Positions 19,652 through 31,600 of a stretch of 64,000 nt of DNA are shown piece after piece. Below the pieces are notes generated by a model. The model was not told the origin of the DNA. It did no database searches and saw only the letters and a list, made by a program, of their open reading frames with translations. Numbering within the stretch: the stretch's first letter is position 1; each line of letters starts with the position of its first letter. A program made the translations under genes and the position numbers. The stretch lies in assembly GCF_016545825.1 (NCBI RefSeq), contig NC_052614.1, forward strand, positions 39,464,072 to 39,528,071, in the 5' to 3' direction. The stretch comes from Eucalyptus grandis (taxonomy: Eukaryota > Streptophyta > Magnoliopsida > Myrtales > Myrtaceae).

Positions 19652-20337
19652 AGGTTATACAAGGTCTATTTATCTTTAATTTTCTGTTGATAATCAGCAA
19701 TTTGAGATTTATTGGGTTAGGTCCGATTGCTTTGTGCTTCCATACGTAGCTGTTTGCTGTTAGTTTTAAATTTTCTTTTCTAGCATCTTAAATTGTATCT
19801 GAGTTCGTAAAAAAAAAAAGTAAAAAAGTAAAAAAAAAAAAAAAAGAAGAGAAAGAAAACGCACAAAAAAAGCGTGCAAGAGAAAAAAACAGATTCGGCA
19901 AAAAAAAAAAAATTAGCCGAACAAAAAAAAAATAAATCAAGAAGGCGACTCGTTTGTTAGTAGACCAAATTGAAACAAAATCAGTAGTGATTTGCGTTTC
20001 AATTGGAATTTGCGTTTCAATTGGAATTTCGAAAGTTGTACTTGTTGGTTTGAAATTGTTACTTGCTGAAACAAAATCAATAGTGATCTAATCTTGTTTG
20101 ATTAGTTTGATTGATTGTCGTGAGGGGTTGAGAGACAGGTTTTGAGTCCAATAAAGAGCTTGTGAAAAGAGAATACGAGAGGAAAAAGGCAAGAGTGTGT
20201 AAGCTTAATTGAGGGTGAAAAAAAAGCCTAGACTTGAGTTAAACACGAGAGGAGTGACAAATATCTCGAGAGAAACACGTGAGGGAGCGATTGGTGAGGA
20301 TTTTTTTTAGACTAACGTTTACTTGCAAGTCTAAAAT

Positions 20338-21600
20338 ATGTCGCGCGAAGAAAGCGTGAATCAACGGGAGGTTGACTCCATACGAAGGGATGAAGCGCTC
20401 ATGGAAAGCATCCAGCAATTGAGGGTTGTAGTGGAGGAGCTTAGTGGCCGAATGATGAGGAATGACATGAGGGTTGATGGTGACCGAGAGATACCCCGAG
20501 GAAGGCCGCAACATCAGCGAGATGCCTCTAGAACACAACATAGAAGGCAACGGCAATATGATGATGATGAGGCCGACATGGAGGATGATCGAGATGCTCG
20601 ATTTGAAAGGTGGAATGGAGGCCGAAGGTTTAGACACCGAGGAGATGATGAACTTGGCAACATCAAGATGAAGATTCCTTCATTCCAAGGGAAGAATGAT
20701 CCCGATGCGTATCTAGAGTGGGAGAAACGCATGGAGATGGTATTTGATTGCCAACGATACTCGAGCTCAAAAAGGTAAAAATTGCAGCTGTTGAATTTAC
20801 TGATTATGCTATAATTTGATGGGATCAACTTGTGACTAGTAGGAGGCGCAATGGTGAAAGACCGATAGAGACGTGGGATGAGATGAAAGCGGTGATGAGG
20901 AGGCGTTTTGTGCCAAGTCATTACCATTGAGATTTGTTTCAAAAGTTACAAAACCTCACACAAGGCAATAAGAGCGTGGAAGAGTATCACAAGGAGATGG
21001 AGATTGCCATGATCTGTGCTAATGTGATGGAAGATCGTGAGGCCACAATGTCAAGATTTTTGAGTGGTTTGAACCGAGACATAGCAAGGGTGGTAGAGCT
21101 ACAACACTATGTTGAATTGGAAGAATTGGTGGACAAAGCCATCAAAGTTGAGCGGCAATTGAAGTTGGATCGAAATCACAAGAGTGGAGGAGGTTCAAAT
21201 CAGAATTGGAGATCCAATTGGAAGAGAGATGAGAAGCCAAATTGGAGAGGAAACAACACAAAAACCGAAACTTCAAAGGAGAAGGAGAGGGACGGTAAAG
21301 TTGGAACGAATCCGGTTTCAGGTAAAACCGAAAATCCTAATACTAGAACTCGTGAAATTAAATGTTTTAAGTGTTTGGGCAGGGGCCATATGGCGAATCA
21401 ATGCCCTAATAGGAGGGTGATGATCATGACTGGACATGGTGTTATTGAGTCCGAAAGTGAAAGGAAAGAAGATGATGATGAGATGCCACCATTGGAGGAT
21501 TGTAGTGATGGAAAAGTGGCTATAAAAGGAGACTTATTGGTGGTTAGGCGTTCTCTGAGTGTGCAAGTAAAGGAGGAGGAGCATCACCAACAAAGAGATA
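20338..21600 (+). pseudogene. gag of the gypsy element (broken)
   Basis: The frame opens at the ATG at 20338. It shows a charged N-terminus, then the capsid-like MKIPSFQG and YLEWEKRMEMVFDC segments, then a nucleocapsid CCHC knuckle C-F-K-C-L-G-R-G-H-M-A-N-Q-C near 21363-21405. A one-base loss near 20762 shifts the frame. A Trp codon has become TGA near 20817, and an Arg-type position is TGA near 20928. The nucleic-acid-binding region is basic and asparagine-rich. Confidence 0.85.
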
Positions 21601-22284
21601 ATTTGTTTCATACAAGGTGTGTGGTGAATGGTAAGATCTATAGTATGATAATTGATGGAGGTAGTTGTGCGAATGTGGCAAGTTGTATTATGGTGGATAA
21701 GTTGGGCTTGAAGACAACAAAGCACCCCTCGGCCTTATAGACTTCAATGGTTAAATGATAGTGGTGAGGTGAAAGTATCGAAGCAAGTTCGAATTCCATT
21801 TGAGATAGGGAAATATAAGGACGAGGTAAAGTGTGATGTTGTACCTATGCAAGCGGGTCATATCTTACTTGGAAGACCATGGCAATATGATCGAAAGGTA
21901 CATCATGATGGGTATACTAATCGTTATTCATTGATGATGAATCAAAAGACTTATACCTTGGTACCAATGACACCTAGTGAGGTGTATCAAGATCAACTAA
22001 AGTTACAACGAGAAGCTGAGAGAGAGAGAAAAGGTGAGAAATTCGAGGGCTTGCGTGGTGTGTCTGAGACGCAAGGAAAAGGAGAGGCCGAGAGAAAGAT
22101 TGTGGTAAAAACCGAGGGAAAAGAAGAGAGGAAAGAAAATAGGCAAAATAATTTTTATGCAAAATCAAGTGAAGTGAGGAGAGCTTTAGTTCTAGATCGA
22201 CCAATGCTTGTACTTGTGTACAAGGAGGTTTTATTTTCTACTAACGATCTTGACCCAAGTTTGCCTAGTTCTGTTGTATCTTAG
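21601..22284 (+). pseudogene. Retropepsin-like protease region (broken)
   Basis: An IIDGGSCANVAS segment near 21649 corresponds to the aspartic protease active-site loop, with Gly where active enzymes have Ser or Thr after the catalytic Asp. A frameshift near 21725 separates it from the second half (HILLGRPWQYDR near 21865). A lysine/glutamate-rich linker follows and ends at a TAG at 22282. Confidence 0.75.
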
Positions 22285-23150
22285 GAATTTGAAGATGTCT
22301 TTCCTGATGAACTTCCTGGAGGGATACCACCGATTCGAGGCATAGAACATCAAATTGACTTGATTCCTGGTGCGCCATTACCTAATCGACCCGCATATCG
22401 AAGCAATCCCGAGGAGACAAAGGAACTTCAGCGGCAAGTTAGCGAACTATTGGAACGGGGGTATGCGAGAGAGAGTCTTAGCCCGTGCGCTGTCCTTGTT
22501 TTGTTAGTGCCAAAGAAGGATGGAACTTGGTGAATGTGTGTCGATTGCCGAGCAATCAATAATATTACGGTAAAGTATCGACATCCTATTCCTAGGTTAG
22601 ATGACATGTTGGATGAGTTGCATGGTTCTTGCGTTTTCACTAAGATCGATTTGAAAAGTGGCTATCATCAAATTAGGATGAAAGAAGGTGATGAATGGAA
22701 AACTGCATTTAAGACCAAGTATGGATTATATGAGTGGTTAGTAATGCCATTTGGATTAACTAATGCACCGAGCACGTTTATGCGACTTATGAATCATGTT
22801 TTGCATGCTTTTATTGGTCGATTTGTGGTTGTCTATTTCGATGACATCTTAATTTATAGCCAAAGTCCTGATGACCATATTGAGCATGTGCGAGTTGTCT
22901 TGCAGGTTTTAAGGGCCGAGCAATTATACACTAATCTAAAGAAGTGCTCTTTTGTTACCAACAAATTAGTATTTCTAGGATTTGTTGTTAGTGCTAATGG
23001 TATACAGGTTGATGAAGAAAAGGTTAAAGCAATCTGTGAATGGCCAACGCCTAAGACCATAGGAGAGGTGCGTAGCTTTCATGGATTGGCGAGTTTTTAT
23101 CGACGATTTGTGAGAAATTTTAGCACTATTGCCGCACCATTAACTAGGTA
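22285..23150 (+). pseudogene. Reverse transcriptase (broken)
   Basis: It shows the EFEDVFPDELPGGIPP entry, SPCAVLVLLVPKKDG, the [13 protein letters not shown] motif, [13 protein letters not shown] and the catalytic YFDDILIYS box, so the active-site residues are intact. An in-frame TGA at about 22531 (an Arg-type position) and the TAG at 22282 upstream break it. A frame change occurs at about 23148. Confidence 0.9.
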
Positions 23151-23154
23151 ATCA

Positions 23155-23640
23155 AGAAGCACGTGGGTTTCACGTGGGGAGAAGAGCAAGAAAAAGCATT
23201 TAATCTGCTAAAAGATAAGTTAACTAATGCTCCTTTATTATCTTTGCCGAATTTCAGTGCTACTTTTGAGATAGAGTGCGATGCTTCTGGTACAAGAATT
23301 GGAGCCGTGTTGATGCAAGGAGGGCGTCCCATAGCTTATTTCAGCGAAAAATTGAGTGGAGCAACATTGAATTATCCTACCTATGATAAGGAGATGTATG
23401 CTTTAGTGCGAGCTTTGGAGACTTGGCAACATTATTCATGGCCAAAGGAGTTTGTGATCCACACCGACCATGAGACCTTGAAGTACTTGAAATGACAGCA
23501 AAAGTTGAATAAAAGACATGCCAAATGGATAGAGTTCATTGAGACTTTTCCATATGTGATCAAGTACAAGAAAGGTAAGGAAAATGTGGTAGCCGATGCA
23601 CTTTCTCGAAGGTATGCGATTCTAACTATTTTAGAAGCAA
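23155..23640 (+). pseudogene. RNase H domain (broken)
   Basis: The segments [43 protein letters not shown] and [11 protein letters not shown] appear in order, followed by a TGA at 23493 and then the tether segment ending [11 protein letters not shown]. Key acidic residues of the family (D in CDAS, E in DKE, D in HTD) are visible. Confidence 0.85.
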
Positions 23641-23699
23641 AGTGTCTAGGTTTTGAGCATATCAAGGGCTTATATATTGATGATGATGACTTTGAGAGA

Positions 23700-24984
23700 G
23701 TCTATGAAGCATGTGAACACGCTGCATTTGATAAATTTTATAGGCATGGAGGTTATCTTTTTCGTGAAAACAAACTATGTTTGCCTAAGTGTTCTTTGCA
23801 TGAATTGTTGGTGCGAGAAGCGCATAGTGGTGGTTTAATGGGGCATTTTGGCATTAATAAGACTTATGAAGTGATGTATGAACATTTTTATTGGCCACAT
23901 ATGAAGAGAGATGTCACACGTGTTTGTGAGAGATGCATTGCTTGTAAGCAATCGAAGTCTACAACTAAACTGCATGGCTTGTATACACCATTACCTATTC
24001 CAACGCATCCTTGGATTGATATTTCTATGGATTTTGTGTTAGGATTGCCTAGGTCTAAGTATGGTAGAGATTCTATTTATGTGGTTGTTGATCGGTTTTC
24101 AAAGATGGCTCATTTTATACCTTGTCATAAAACTGATGATGCATCTCATATTGCTAATTTGTTCTTTAAGGGAGGTTGTACGTTTGCATGGCATGCTTAG
24201 ATCGATTGTTTCATATCGAGATTCTAAATTTCTTAGCTACTTTTGGAAAACATTGTGGAAAAAACTAGGAACACGGTTGTTATTTTCTACTACTTGTCAT
24301 CCACAGACCGATGGTCAAACCGAGGTAGTTAATAGAACTTTAGGGGTATTGGTGCGTGCTATTATTAAAAAGAACATAAAATCTTGGGAAGATTGTCTGC
24401 CATATGTTGAATTTGCATATAATAGGAGCATGCATTCTGCTACTAAATTTACACCATTTGAGGTTGTCTATGGTTTTAATCCATTAACTCCATTAGATTT
24501 AACCCCTTTACCTGTTGATAAGCGTGTGGATTTAGATGGAGCAAAGAAAGCTGAATTTGTCAAGGTGTTGCATGAGAAGACGCGCACAAATATTGAGCGC
24601 AAGACTGAGCAATATGCAAGGCAAGCTAACAAAGGGCGCAAGGAAGTGGTGTTTGAACCTGGCGATTGGGTTTGGGTTCATATGCGCAAAGAGAGATTTC
24701 CTAAGCAGCGACATTCTAAGTTATTACCGCAAGGGGATGGACCATTCATGGTTTTGGAAAGAGTTAACAATAATGCCTACAAGCTTGATCTTCTAGGTAA
24801 GTATGACGTTAGTGCCACATTTAATGTTTCTGACTTGACTCTTTTTTATGCCAGTGATGATTTGAGGACAAATCCTTTGCACGGGGGAGGGAATGATGTG
24901 GACATCGAGTCATATCGAGGAGGAGGTGCTAGGGACCCATTGTCTATTCCTACCGGTTCGATTACTCGAGCGCGGGCCAAATAA
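23700..24984 (+). pseudogene. Integrase (broken), C-terminus running into the 3' LTR
   Basis: The zinc-binding part has paired histidines near GLMGHFG and a CERCIAC segment at about 23930. The catalytic core shows [13 protein letters not shown] with its Asp near 24030 and QTEVVNRTL with its Glu near 24325. The middle Asp position reads S-Y-R-D instead of the usual S-D-R, and a frameshift occurs near 24170-24190. The C-terminal [14 protein letters not shown] and NVSDLTLFY segments follow, with no recognisable chromodomain. The frame enters the LTR and ends at a TAA at 24982. Confidence 0.85.
24883..24893 (+). other. Polypurine tract
   Basis: The purine run gggggagggaa directly precedes the TGATGTGG start of the 3' LTR and would prime plus-strand synthesis. 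Confidence 0.75.
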
Positions 24985-25503
24985 TTCAGGTAAGCTATTG
25001 GCGTCATGGTTCGTTATATTTGGCGTGAAGATGACCTTGGATCAAATCTTGAAGAATTTTGGAAATCTTGGTGCAATTTAATTATCTTGTCACCAAATAA
25101 TTGACTAAGTCAATTTATATATATTCTTGTTTAAGAATATTCTAGAATATGACGCATTAGTTTTTTAGGGTTTGTGTGGCAGCCTATATAAAGGATTTGC
25201 CAAATTTCTTTGGGGACGGATATATTTTATTTTTGAGGAAAAGAATTGAGAGGTTCTCTTTTTACTGTTCTTTTGAGGACTTGACCTAATCAATATTCTC
25301 TTGTGGCGATCAATTCGACTTATCGAGCGAGATAACGAATTCTTTCGCTCGTGGCATCTATAACGTTGGTTGGTTGACACGTGTTCGTCAACAGGTCACG
25401 TTCATACCGAGGTTGCCAATCACAGGTTTGATTGGAGGTCGAGGTTTACAATTCGCACCATCTGGGCCTTCGTAGAATGATCCCTCCGCAACGATTCACA
25501 TCA
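24894..25503 (+). repeat. 3' LTR (610 bp)
   Basis: It starts TGATGTGG and ends ACATCA and is followed by the CACAC target duplication. It carries only one perfect GAAnnTTCnnGAA motif (25135-25147). A CAA codon of the 5' LTR reads TAA here, so the integrase frame stops early. Confidence 0.9.
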
Positions 25504-25792
25504 CACACACACCAGCACAAACCCACGGCCTCACCCCTAATTTGTCTTTAGCTTTGAGTCTCTTGTTTGGTCTATGATAGGGAAGCCATCTGTTATTTGG
25601 AAGCAGAAGGTTTGGTTTATTCGATGATTAACGACTTCTACCACAAATCAACTGCTAGTACTTGATGTCCACGTTTTATTCTAAATAGCTTTTAGGAGAG
25701 ACATTCTAAAACAGGGAGATGTTTTATCCCCCTAGCATGATCTCCTACTGCTTTAACATTTTAGCATGCCCAGCTGAGTGGGTTAATGAAAG

Positions 25793-26240
25793 TGTCACGG
25801 CCCGAAAAAAAGCATGTCCAAGAGGTTTCTCGAACACAGGCGTGACACATTAAAGATCCTCGGCTTATACCCCGAGACTTAGAGTATTCTCCTGGGGGCG
25901 GGCGATACTGTATTTGTACGCATACGCTATAAAATGCGAGTAGCTAGTAGTTGTGTAATTAATGCTGGTAGTTGGTAGATGAGGAGGTGCAATCTCCACC
26001 GTTAGATCTAAGGGAGATCTACGGATACGGTTTGCCTTGTACTTGTATATAAAGGGGTCTCCTCCCTCATTGTATTCTTATTCACAAGCAATACAAAAAC
26101 CAAAGCTTCTCTCTCTAAGAGTTTCTCTCTCTACATACGAGTCTTGTGAGTCAAGTGTGAGATTGTTAGCGAGAGATTCAGAGAGCAGCTTGAGAAGGAA
26201 GGAAGGGAGAGAGCTAACAGCTAAAGATCGTTCGCAGAGG
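25793..26240 (+). mobile_element. LTR-like remnant (possible solo LTR)
   Basis: A segment starting tgtcacggcccg contains a late tatataaagg box (about 26045) followed by a polyadenylation-like region with CT-rich leader sequence, a layout common in plant LTRs. No partner LTR or target duplication was found. Boundaries are guesses. Confidence 0.35.
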
Positions 26241-26258
26241 AATGGTTGAGAGGGAGAA

Positions 26259-26452
26259 GATGATGATGAAGAAGGAACGAGAAGACGAAGATGATGATGA
26301 TGATTTTTGAATCAACGTTGCGGGCGGGAACGGGAATGAGCCGTTGGCGGCAGCAGATGATGATGAAGAAGGAACGAGAAGACGAAAATGATGACGATGA
26401 TTTTTGAATCAACGTTGAGGGCGGGAACGGGAATGAGCCGTTGGCGGCAGCG
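26259..26452. repeat. Two 97-bp tandem repeats
   Basis: The unit gatgatgatgaagaagg...gccgttggcggcagc starts at 26259 and again at 26356. The copies differ at only a few bases. The unit contains gatgat triplets and a GC-rich end. No coding role is evident. Confidence 0.85.
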
Positions 26453-26875
26453 TTCCTAGGATGCGAATATAATAATTAGCTTATTTTATATAATTTACTC
26501 AACAATACATTGTCAATTTCTTCGCTGCCCATTAAAATTGTCAAGACTCGACCAAAAAAAAAAATTATCAAGCCACTTTATTTTTCGATCCGCACTAGAA
26601 AAGGGAGAAAAAAAAATACCCCACTAATGTCCTCTAATCATCGCTATAATTAATTAATCAAAAAAATTAATTGGTGATTTTTTTCATACAACCAAATTCT
26701 ACGCACCTTAATATATCATGTCAAAATCAATGTTCATAAGATAACAAGAGACAAATTATAATTCCCTTTTTTACTTTAACGAATTACGAATCTTGATAAT
26801 CGAATTTTGCATGATGTCATTTTGGTTAAGAAAGAACATTGTATGTAGAAGAATTAGTGATTATTTACAAATAGG
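26453..26875. other. Intergenic, nothing recognised
   Basis: AT-rich; no gene, RNA or repeat could be supported. Confidence 0.4.
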
Positions 26876-27150
26876 GGGAAAAAACCACCAATAATCCTCA
26901 CATTTATCTCAAACTTGTTTTATAACAGCAAAAAACCCAAACTTCTACCCATGTAACATATTTACTCCAAGCTTTTTTTATGACATATGTGACGCATTTG
27001 CCCCAAATTATTTTTTTGACACTAAAAACCCTAAAATTATATGTGTGACACATTCACATTGGTATAAGTGGGGTAGATCACATAAGTATAATTTTAGGGT
27101 AAAGTGTTATAATGAGTGTAATTTGGGATTTTTAATGGTTTTTACCCTTA
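26876..27150. mobile_element. Fold-back MITE-like element
   Basis: The left tip (ggaaaaaaccaccaataatcctcacatttat) and the reverse complement of the right tip (gggtaaaaaccattaaaaatcccaaattaca) resemble each other. Internal phrases such as gtgacgcatttgcccc and gtgacacattcac occur in the arms. Similar sequence occurs at 63230-63560. There is no coding capacity. Confidence 0.5.
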
Positions 27151-28604
27151 CAAATATACTCGCCACATGCTCGTGCACATTGCATGGATAAGAATTTTTT
27201 AAAAAATTAAAGTTCAATTAGAGAAATGTACTCTAAATTTACAAAGTACTTTTACCACTTTTACACAAACAAAACTAAAATTAAGCTATCTTTTCCACTA
27301 AGAGAAATGTACTCTAAAATTAATCGAATCGTGCTATTGACTAGATATGACAATTTTATCATTATGTGATGTTATTATAGTTACATATCCTAAGATTTTA
27401 TACTAGTTAGTGCTATTTACACTCTACTAGCCACATTGAATGGTTGGCCACTTTTGAAAATCAAAGTTCAAGAAAGTGAAGTTTGCTTTGAAGTTAGGTC
27501 TATATTTTTACTCTGTGGCGACTATAATCAAGTGTTAATCTTAACCTTCTATCAAGGTCTTAATCTTCCATCAAGGTTTGATTTAATTATATTTTCAGTT
27601 TTTTTATATTTTGTATGAATATATCATTTATGTCTATAGAACTTTGATTTCTATGGCAAATCATTTTAGCCCTTGATAGAATAGAACGCAGTAATTGGAG
27701 CTTACTATTGTTTTTTTAGTTTTGATTTTATTCTATTTAAATTTTTTCCTTGGGATTAAAATTAAATATTCTAATACTTTATGAAATTGGGATTTCTTTT
27801 TCATTTTGTAATGTTCACTTTTTAGGACAATTAATGCTGGATTGGAATTTAATAATCGGTCAGGGGAGAAGCCCGAACCAGCCTGTGAAACTCCAAAACA
27901 ACCCCAAGACCGTAGCACAAGAAAACAACCATCAACCATGTTCAAAGAAATCTTAATGGAAGCAATGCGAGTCATGCCCGCACTCGTTGCCCATTTTCAT
28001 CCTCGCAAGGACAGATGCACTTTCTACCGTCCGGACTCCTCCGACATAATTATTCTCCTAAACAAAGTGATCCGATCATGTAACACAACTTACAGAAATT
28101 AAATTGACACAGGCTTTCTCTCGGTCAAAAGTGACACCAACCAAAAAATCCACACTGGGAAGTATAATTATCCCAGATGAGCTCAGAAACTCTTGCGGCT
28201 TCTTCCTCCACACTATGAGATGCAGAAAACAGAGGATGGAAGAAGGGTTTTCCTTCAGAGTGTCGCCAACACATCTACACCTCAACAACCTCAGATTGAG
28301 CCTGCAGAATGAAAGGGTAGAGAGAGAAATGATCTCAATATGCCGGGTTAATTTCTTGCTCAGTGACCTCTTTCTGCATGACCAAAACACCGAACAAGCA
28401 TATGTGCAAACGGTACAGGCTAATTCATGTCAAACTATTGGAGACAATTCATTTTGTCAAATAGCATTCAGCGTGACACATTCCGCATCCAGAACAAGAT
28501 TCTGAAATGTGAGCTCACTCTTGCTTTGAACTACAGATGCTAGCAATGCGAAAAATGACATTTCCGTAACCCAAATAAAGTATTACCCAATCACCCTCCA
28601 TCTT
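27151..28604. other. Region downstream of the HAD phosphatase gene
   Basis: No second gene is convincing. The part nearest the stop codon (about 28000-28604) is less AT-rich and could be 3' untranslated sequence of the minus-strand phosphatase. The rest is AT-rich intergenic DNA. Confidence 0.4.
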
Positions 28605-31600
28605 TCATAAATGAATTTGACACGAGATGCCATTGCACATCGTCTGATTTTCAAATGAATTCTCAGCTTTTCTGTCAAAGGGGGGCAAACCCCATTCCAA
28701 TGGATCGAAATCCAACAGAGATTTCAGTACTTGGTCCGCTACATCATGAAAAGAGCTATCAAGCCTGGGATCTGGCACCATAACCGCAAACCTGCCAAAT
28801 GTGTAGGAAAATATTAGCAGAGGGAGCAAGAGATAAATCCATCCAATGCTGCAATGTTTGATATTAACAGCAGGAACGGTAGATTGGGTAAAAGAAAATT
28901 CCTTGTTAGAAATCAAAATCGTCAAGGGATAAAAAAGAAGAAGAGATCTACAAAATAGAACAACCAAATGCACAATAAATCATTTAAGTAACAAAGAACA
29001 AAATGAGGGCAGCAAGTAAAAGAACTTACCTTATTTGGAAGAATTAAGTTGAGCAGGAGGGAAATGTAATTGCAGGAGAAAAGGAAAACCATAGAGGATG
29101 GATCGTCTAAGCCACATTAGCACTATAAATTTCAGCATCCGAACATTTTGCTAATTCTACCTTCTACTTCAAAAGTCCCAGACAGCAATCCCAAATTTAG
29201 GCCCCCATTATATGTCTTGTACAGCCTAACTCATGTGATTAAGCCCTATATTACTGCATGCCACTGTTCACATCCCTGAGTGCAGTTAAAATCACCACTC
29301 TCTGCTAATTATTCTAGACCAGGGCTAACAATGATGAAATTCATAAGGAAAAAAAAAAAGATGATCATTCAGAAATCCAATTGCATAGAAATAACCACTT
29401 CATGGAACTTCTACCATCAGTACATGTGACGTTCCAAATTAAAATTTTATAAGGACAATCCTTTAGTTGTTATGGTTGTTGCAAATGCACATTCAAAAGT
29501 ACAAATGCATACAATGTCCTCAACTATTTGACTGCATTGAATTTGAAAGGAGATTGGAATTCCTACAACATGCAACAATTCAACCAAATTTTGAATCTAT
29601 AATTGTCATACTTCAAGCATTACCACGCAAGAAGAATCTACAGAAGAAGCCAGTCTGAACATGATCTGACTATTCAAACTTGACGACAACCTTATCATTG
29701 AATCAAGCATATCCACTAATCTGCCTTCAGGTGTATCAACCAGCTACAGAATCCATTTTATTAACTGTAGTGTGGAAGAATGGACTGCATATCATTTCAG
29801 TCATGCCCCTATGAACTCAAACACTATGGGAACTTTCATGATGGTGCTTTGCGATCGGTTGAAACTGTTTTTCTGCTTTCACGATTGAGAAAGACTAACA
29901 ATGATTGCACAATATCACCACCAAATCAGAGTAAAGCACTTTGAGTGGATAACAGATCTGAATTTTGCTACGAAGTTTTCATATATAGTACCACTTAGAA
30001 ACAATTCCCAAAGTTTCTTTCTTGATGACTTTGTTGGCAAACATAAGTTCTGTAAGGATTTTCATTCACAGCTTTCTAAATTGCACAGTTTTTCCTCCTC
30101 TTGCTTTTTCTCTATCTTTCTTCAGATTTCCAACTCACTAACCCCATGGACAATCTCATTATCTCTCTCTTGCATATTCATAGTTAGAATGGGATACATA
30201 GATCTAGGCCTAACTCAACTAATCCTCCTTTTTTATTGAGTGATTACTACGAAACTCCGTAATAGCCAAAATGCTCCCGTTTTACAATAAACCTGTAACA
30301 TTTTCTTAAAAATCGTAATTCAGGGCCATGCCTGCCTGCTTTATTTACTTTTCAAATTACATAGTTCCAGGTATTAAACTATGCCGGAACATCTAACATC
30401 TGTGAAACTGTACAATACTCTAACGAAAAATGATAAAGCAAACCAAAAAAATAACAAACTTGACCTTTTCAAAATTAAAGCATGAGATGCAATGCAATTC
30501 AACAATTTCCACAATTATCAAGAAGCATATACACTATCAACAAGTTCACTTACATCCCAGCATTTTTCGCGGCGTTAACTCCAGCAGGAGCATCTTCAAA
30601 CACGACAACATTGAGTGGATCAACCGGTCCACCCTGTTAATCCACAAAATTGAACAATATGTCATACCAATTTAAGTCTTCAGAACAGTTGCATTATTTG
30701 GACAAACGCTGAACAGAAAAAGATTGACCGAAATAGCACCCATCAGAGAGCCATTACCTCAAATCTCCTGGCTGCTGCCAGAAATATATCTGGTGATGGC
30801 TTCCCTTGTTTGACTTCTGGGTCATCACCAAGCACCACATGATGCATCAAGGAAAAAAGCTCACCGTGTCTTTGAGTCTTCAGTTCAAAATGGCGCCTAT
30901 GGGAGCTGTGGAGTACATGTCAGATTGACAGTGTCGCCATCCAAGAAATGTAAAAGGAGTGTATGCATGATACCCAGAAGTCGAATGTGCAAACAATACT
31001 TGTGCTTTTCTTTGTTCTCTCAAATCTCAACAAATACCAGAAAAATGTATAGCTGTTTGTTGTTTCTGCTTTTGTTTGTTGTTATTCTCTCACCAGACAC
31101 CATCTCCACATAAAAAGGAAAGAAGATGGTTTGATCAAATTCTTACCCTGTAGCCAAGCAGATTGGTATCCCTTTTGCATGAAGATGTCTGATCAAGCGG
31201 CTAGCCCCTAAAATGAGTACAAGATTAATTATATGAAACTGTATTACATGGGTGAGATTAGAACTTATAAGAAGAAACATAAAAAGTTTCAAGCATGATG
31301 ATGCAATGAGATCCACCTGGCATTAGCTCACTCGTGGGAAACATTGTTTTTAACATCTCTTCCCTCTCCACAAGAAAGTCCTCAGCAGTGAGAACATCAC
31401 TGATTCCAGTTTCTTCAACAAAGACTCGAGCAGCTTCAATTGCTTTCTTGCCCATCATTTTTGCCTTGAGAGACCAATCAAATGTTTTATTATATCTTGC
31501 AAGTATAATTTCCTGGACTTCTGTATAAAATTTCTCCGTATCTGCAGCATACAGCATCAGAATGCCCTCAATTATTGCTCTTTTTCCAAGAAACTGGAAA

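Larger units (their letters stand above)
18952..25503 (+). mobile_element. Ty3/gypsy LTR retrotransposon, CRM-like, defective
   Basis: The order is 5' LTR, primer-binding site, gag, protease, RT, RNase H, integrase, polypurine tract and 3' LTR. The direct repeat CACAC flanks the element (18947-18951 and 25504-25508), giving a 5-base target duplication. The gag core (MKIPSFQG.NDP.AYLEWE), the initiator-Met-type primer site, the lack of a visible chromodomain and an integrase end that runs into the LTR all recall the CRM chromovirus lineage, but that placement is by memory of family features. Several stops (many explainable as C-to-T changes) and frameshifts make it non-autonomous. Confidence 0.93.
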
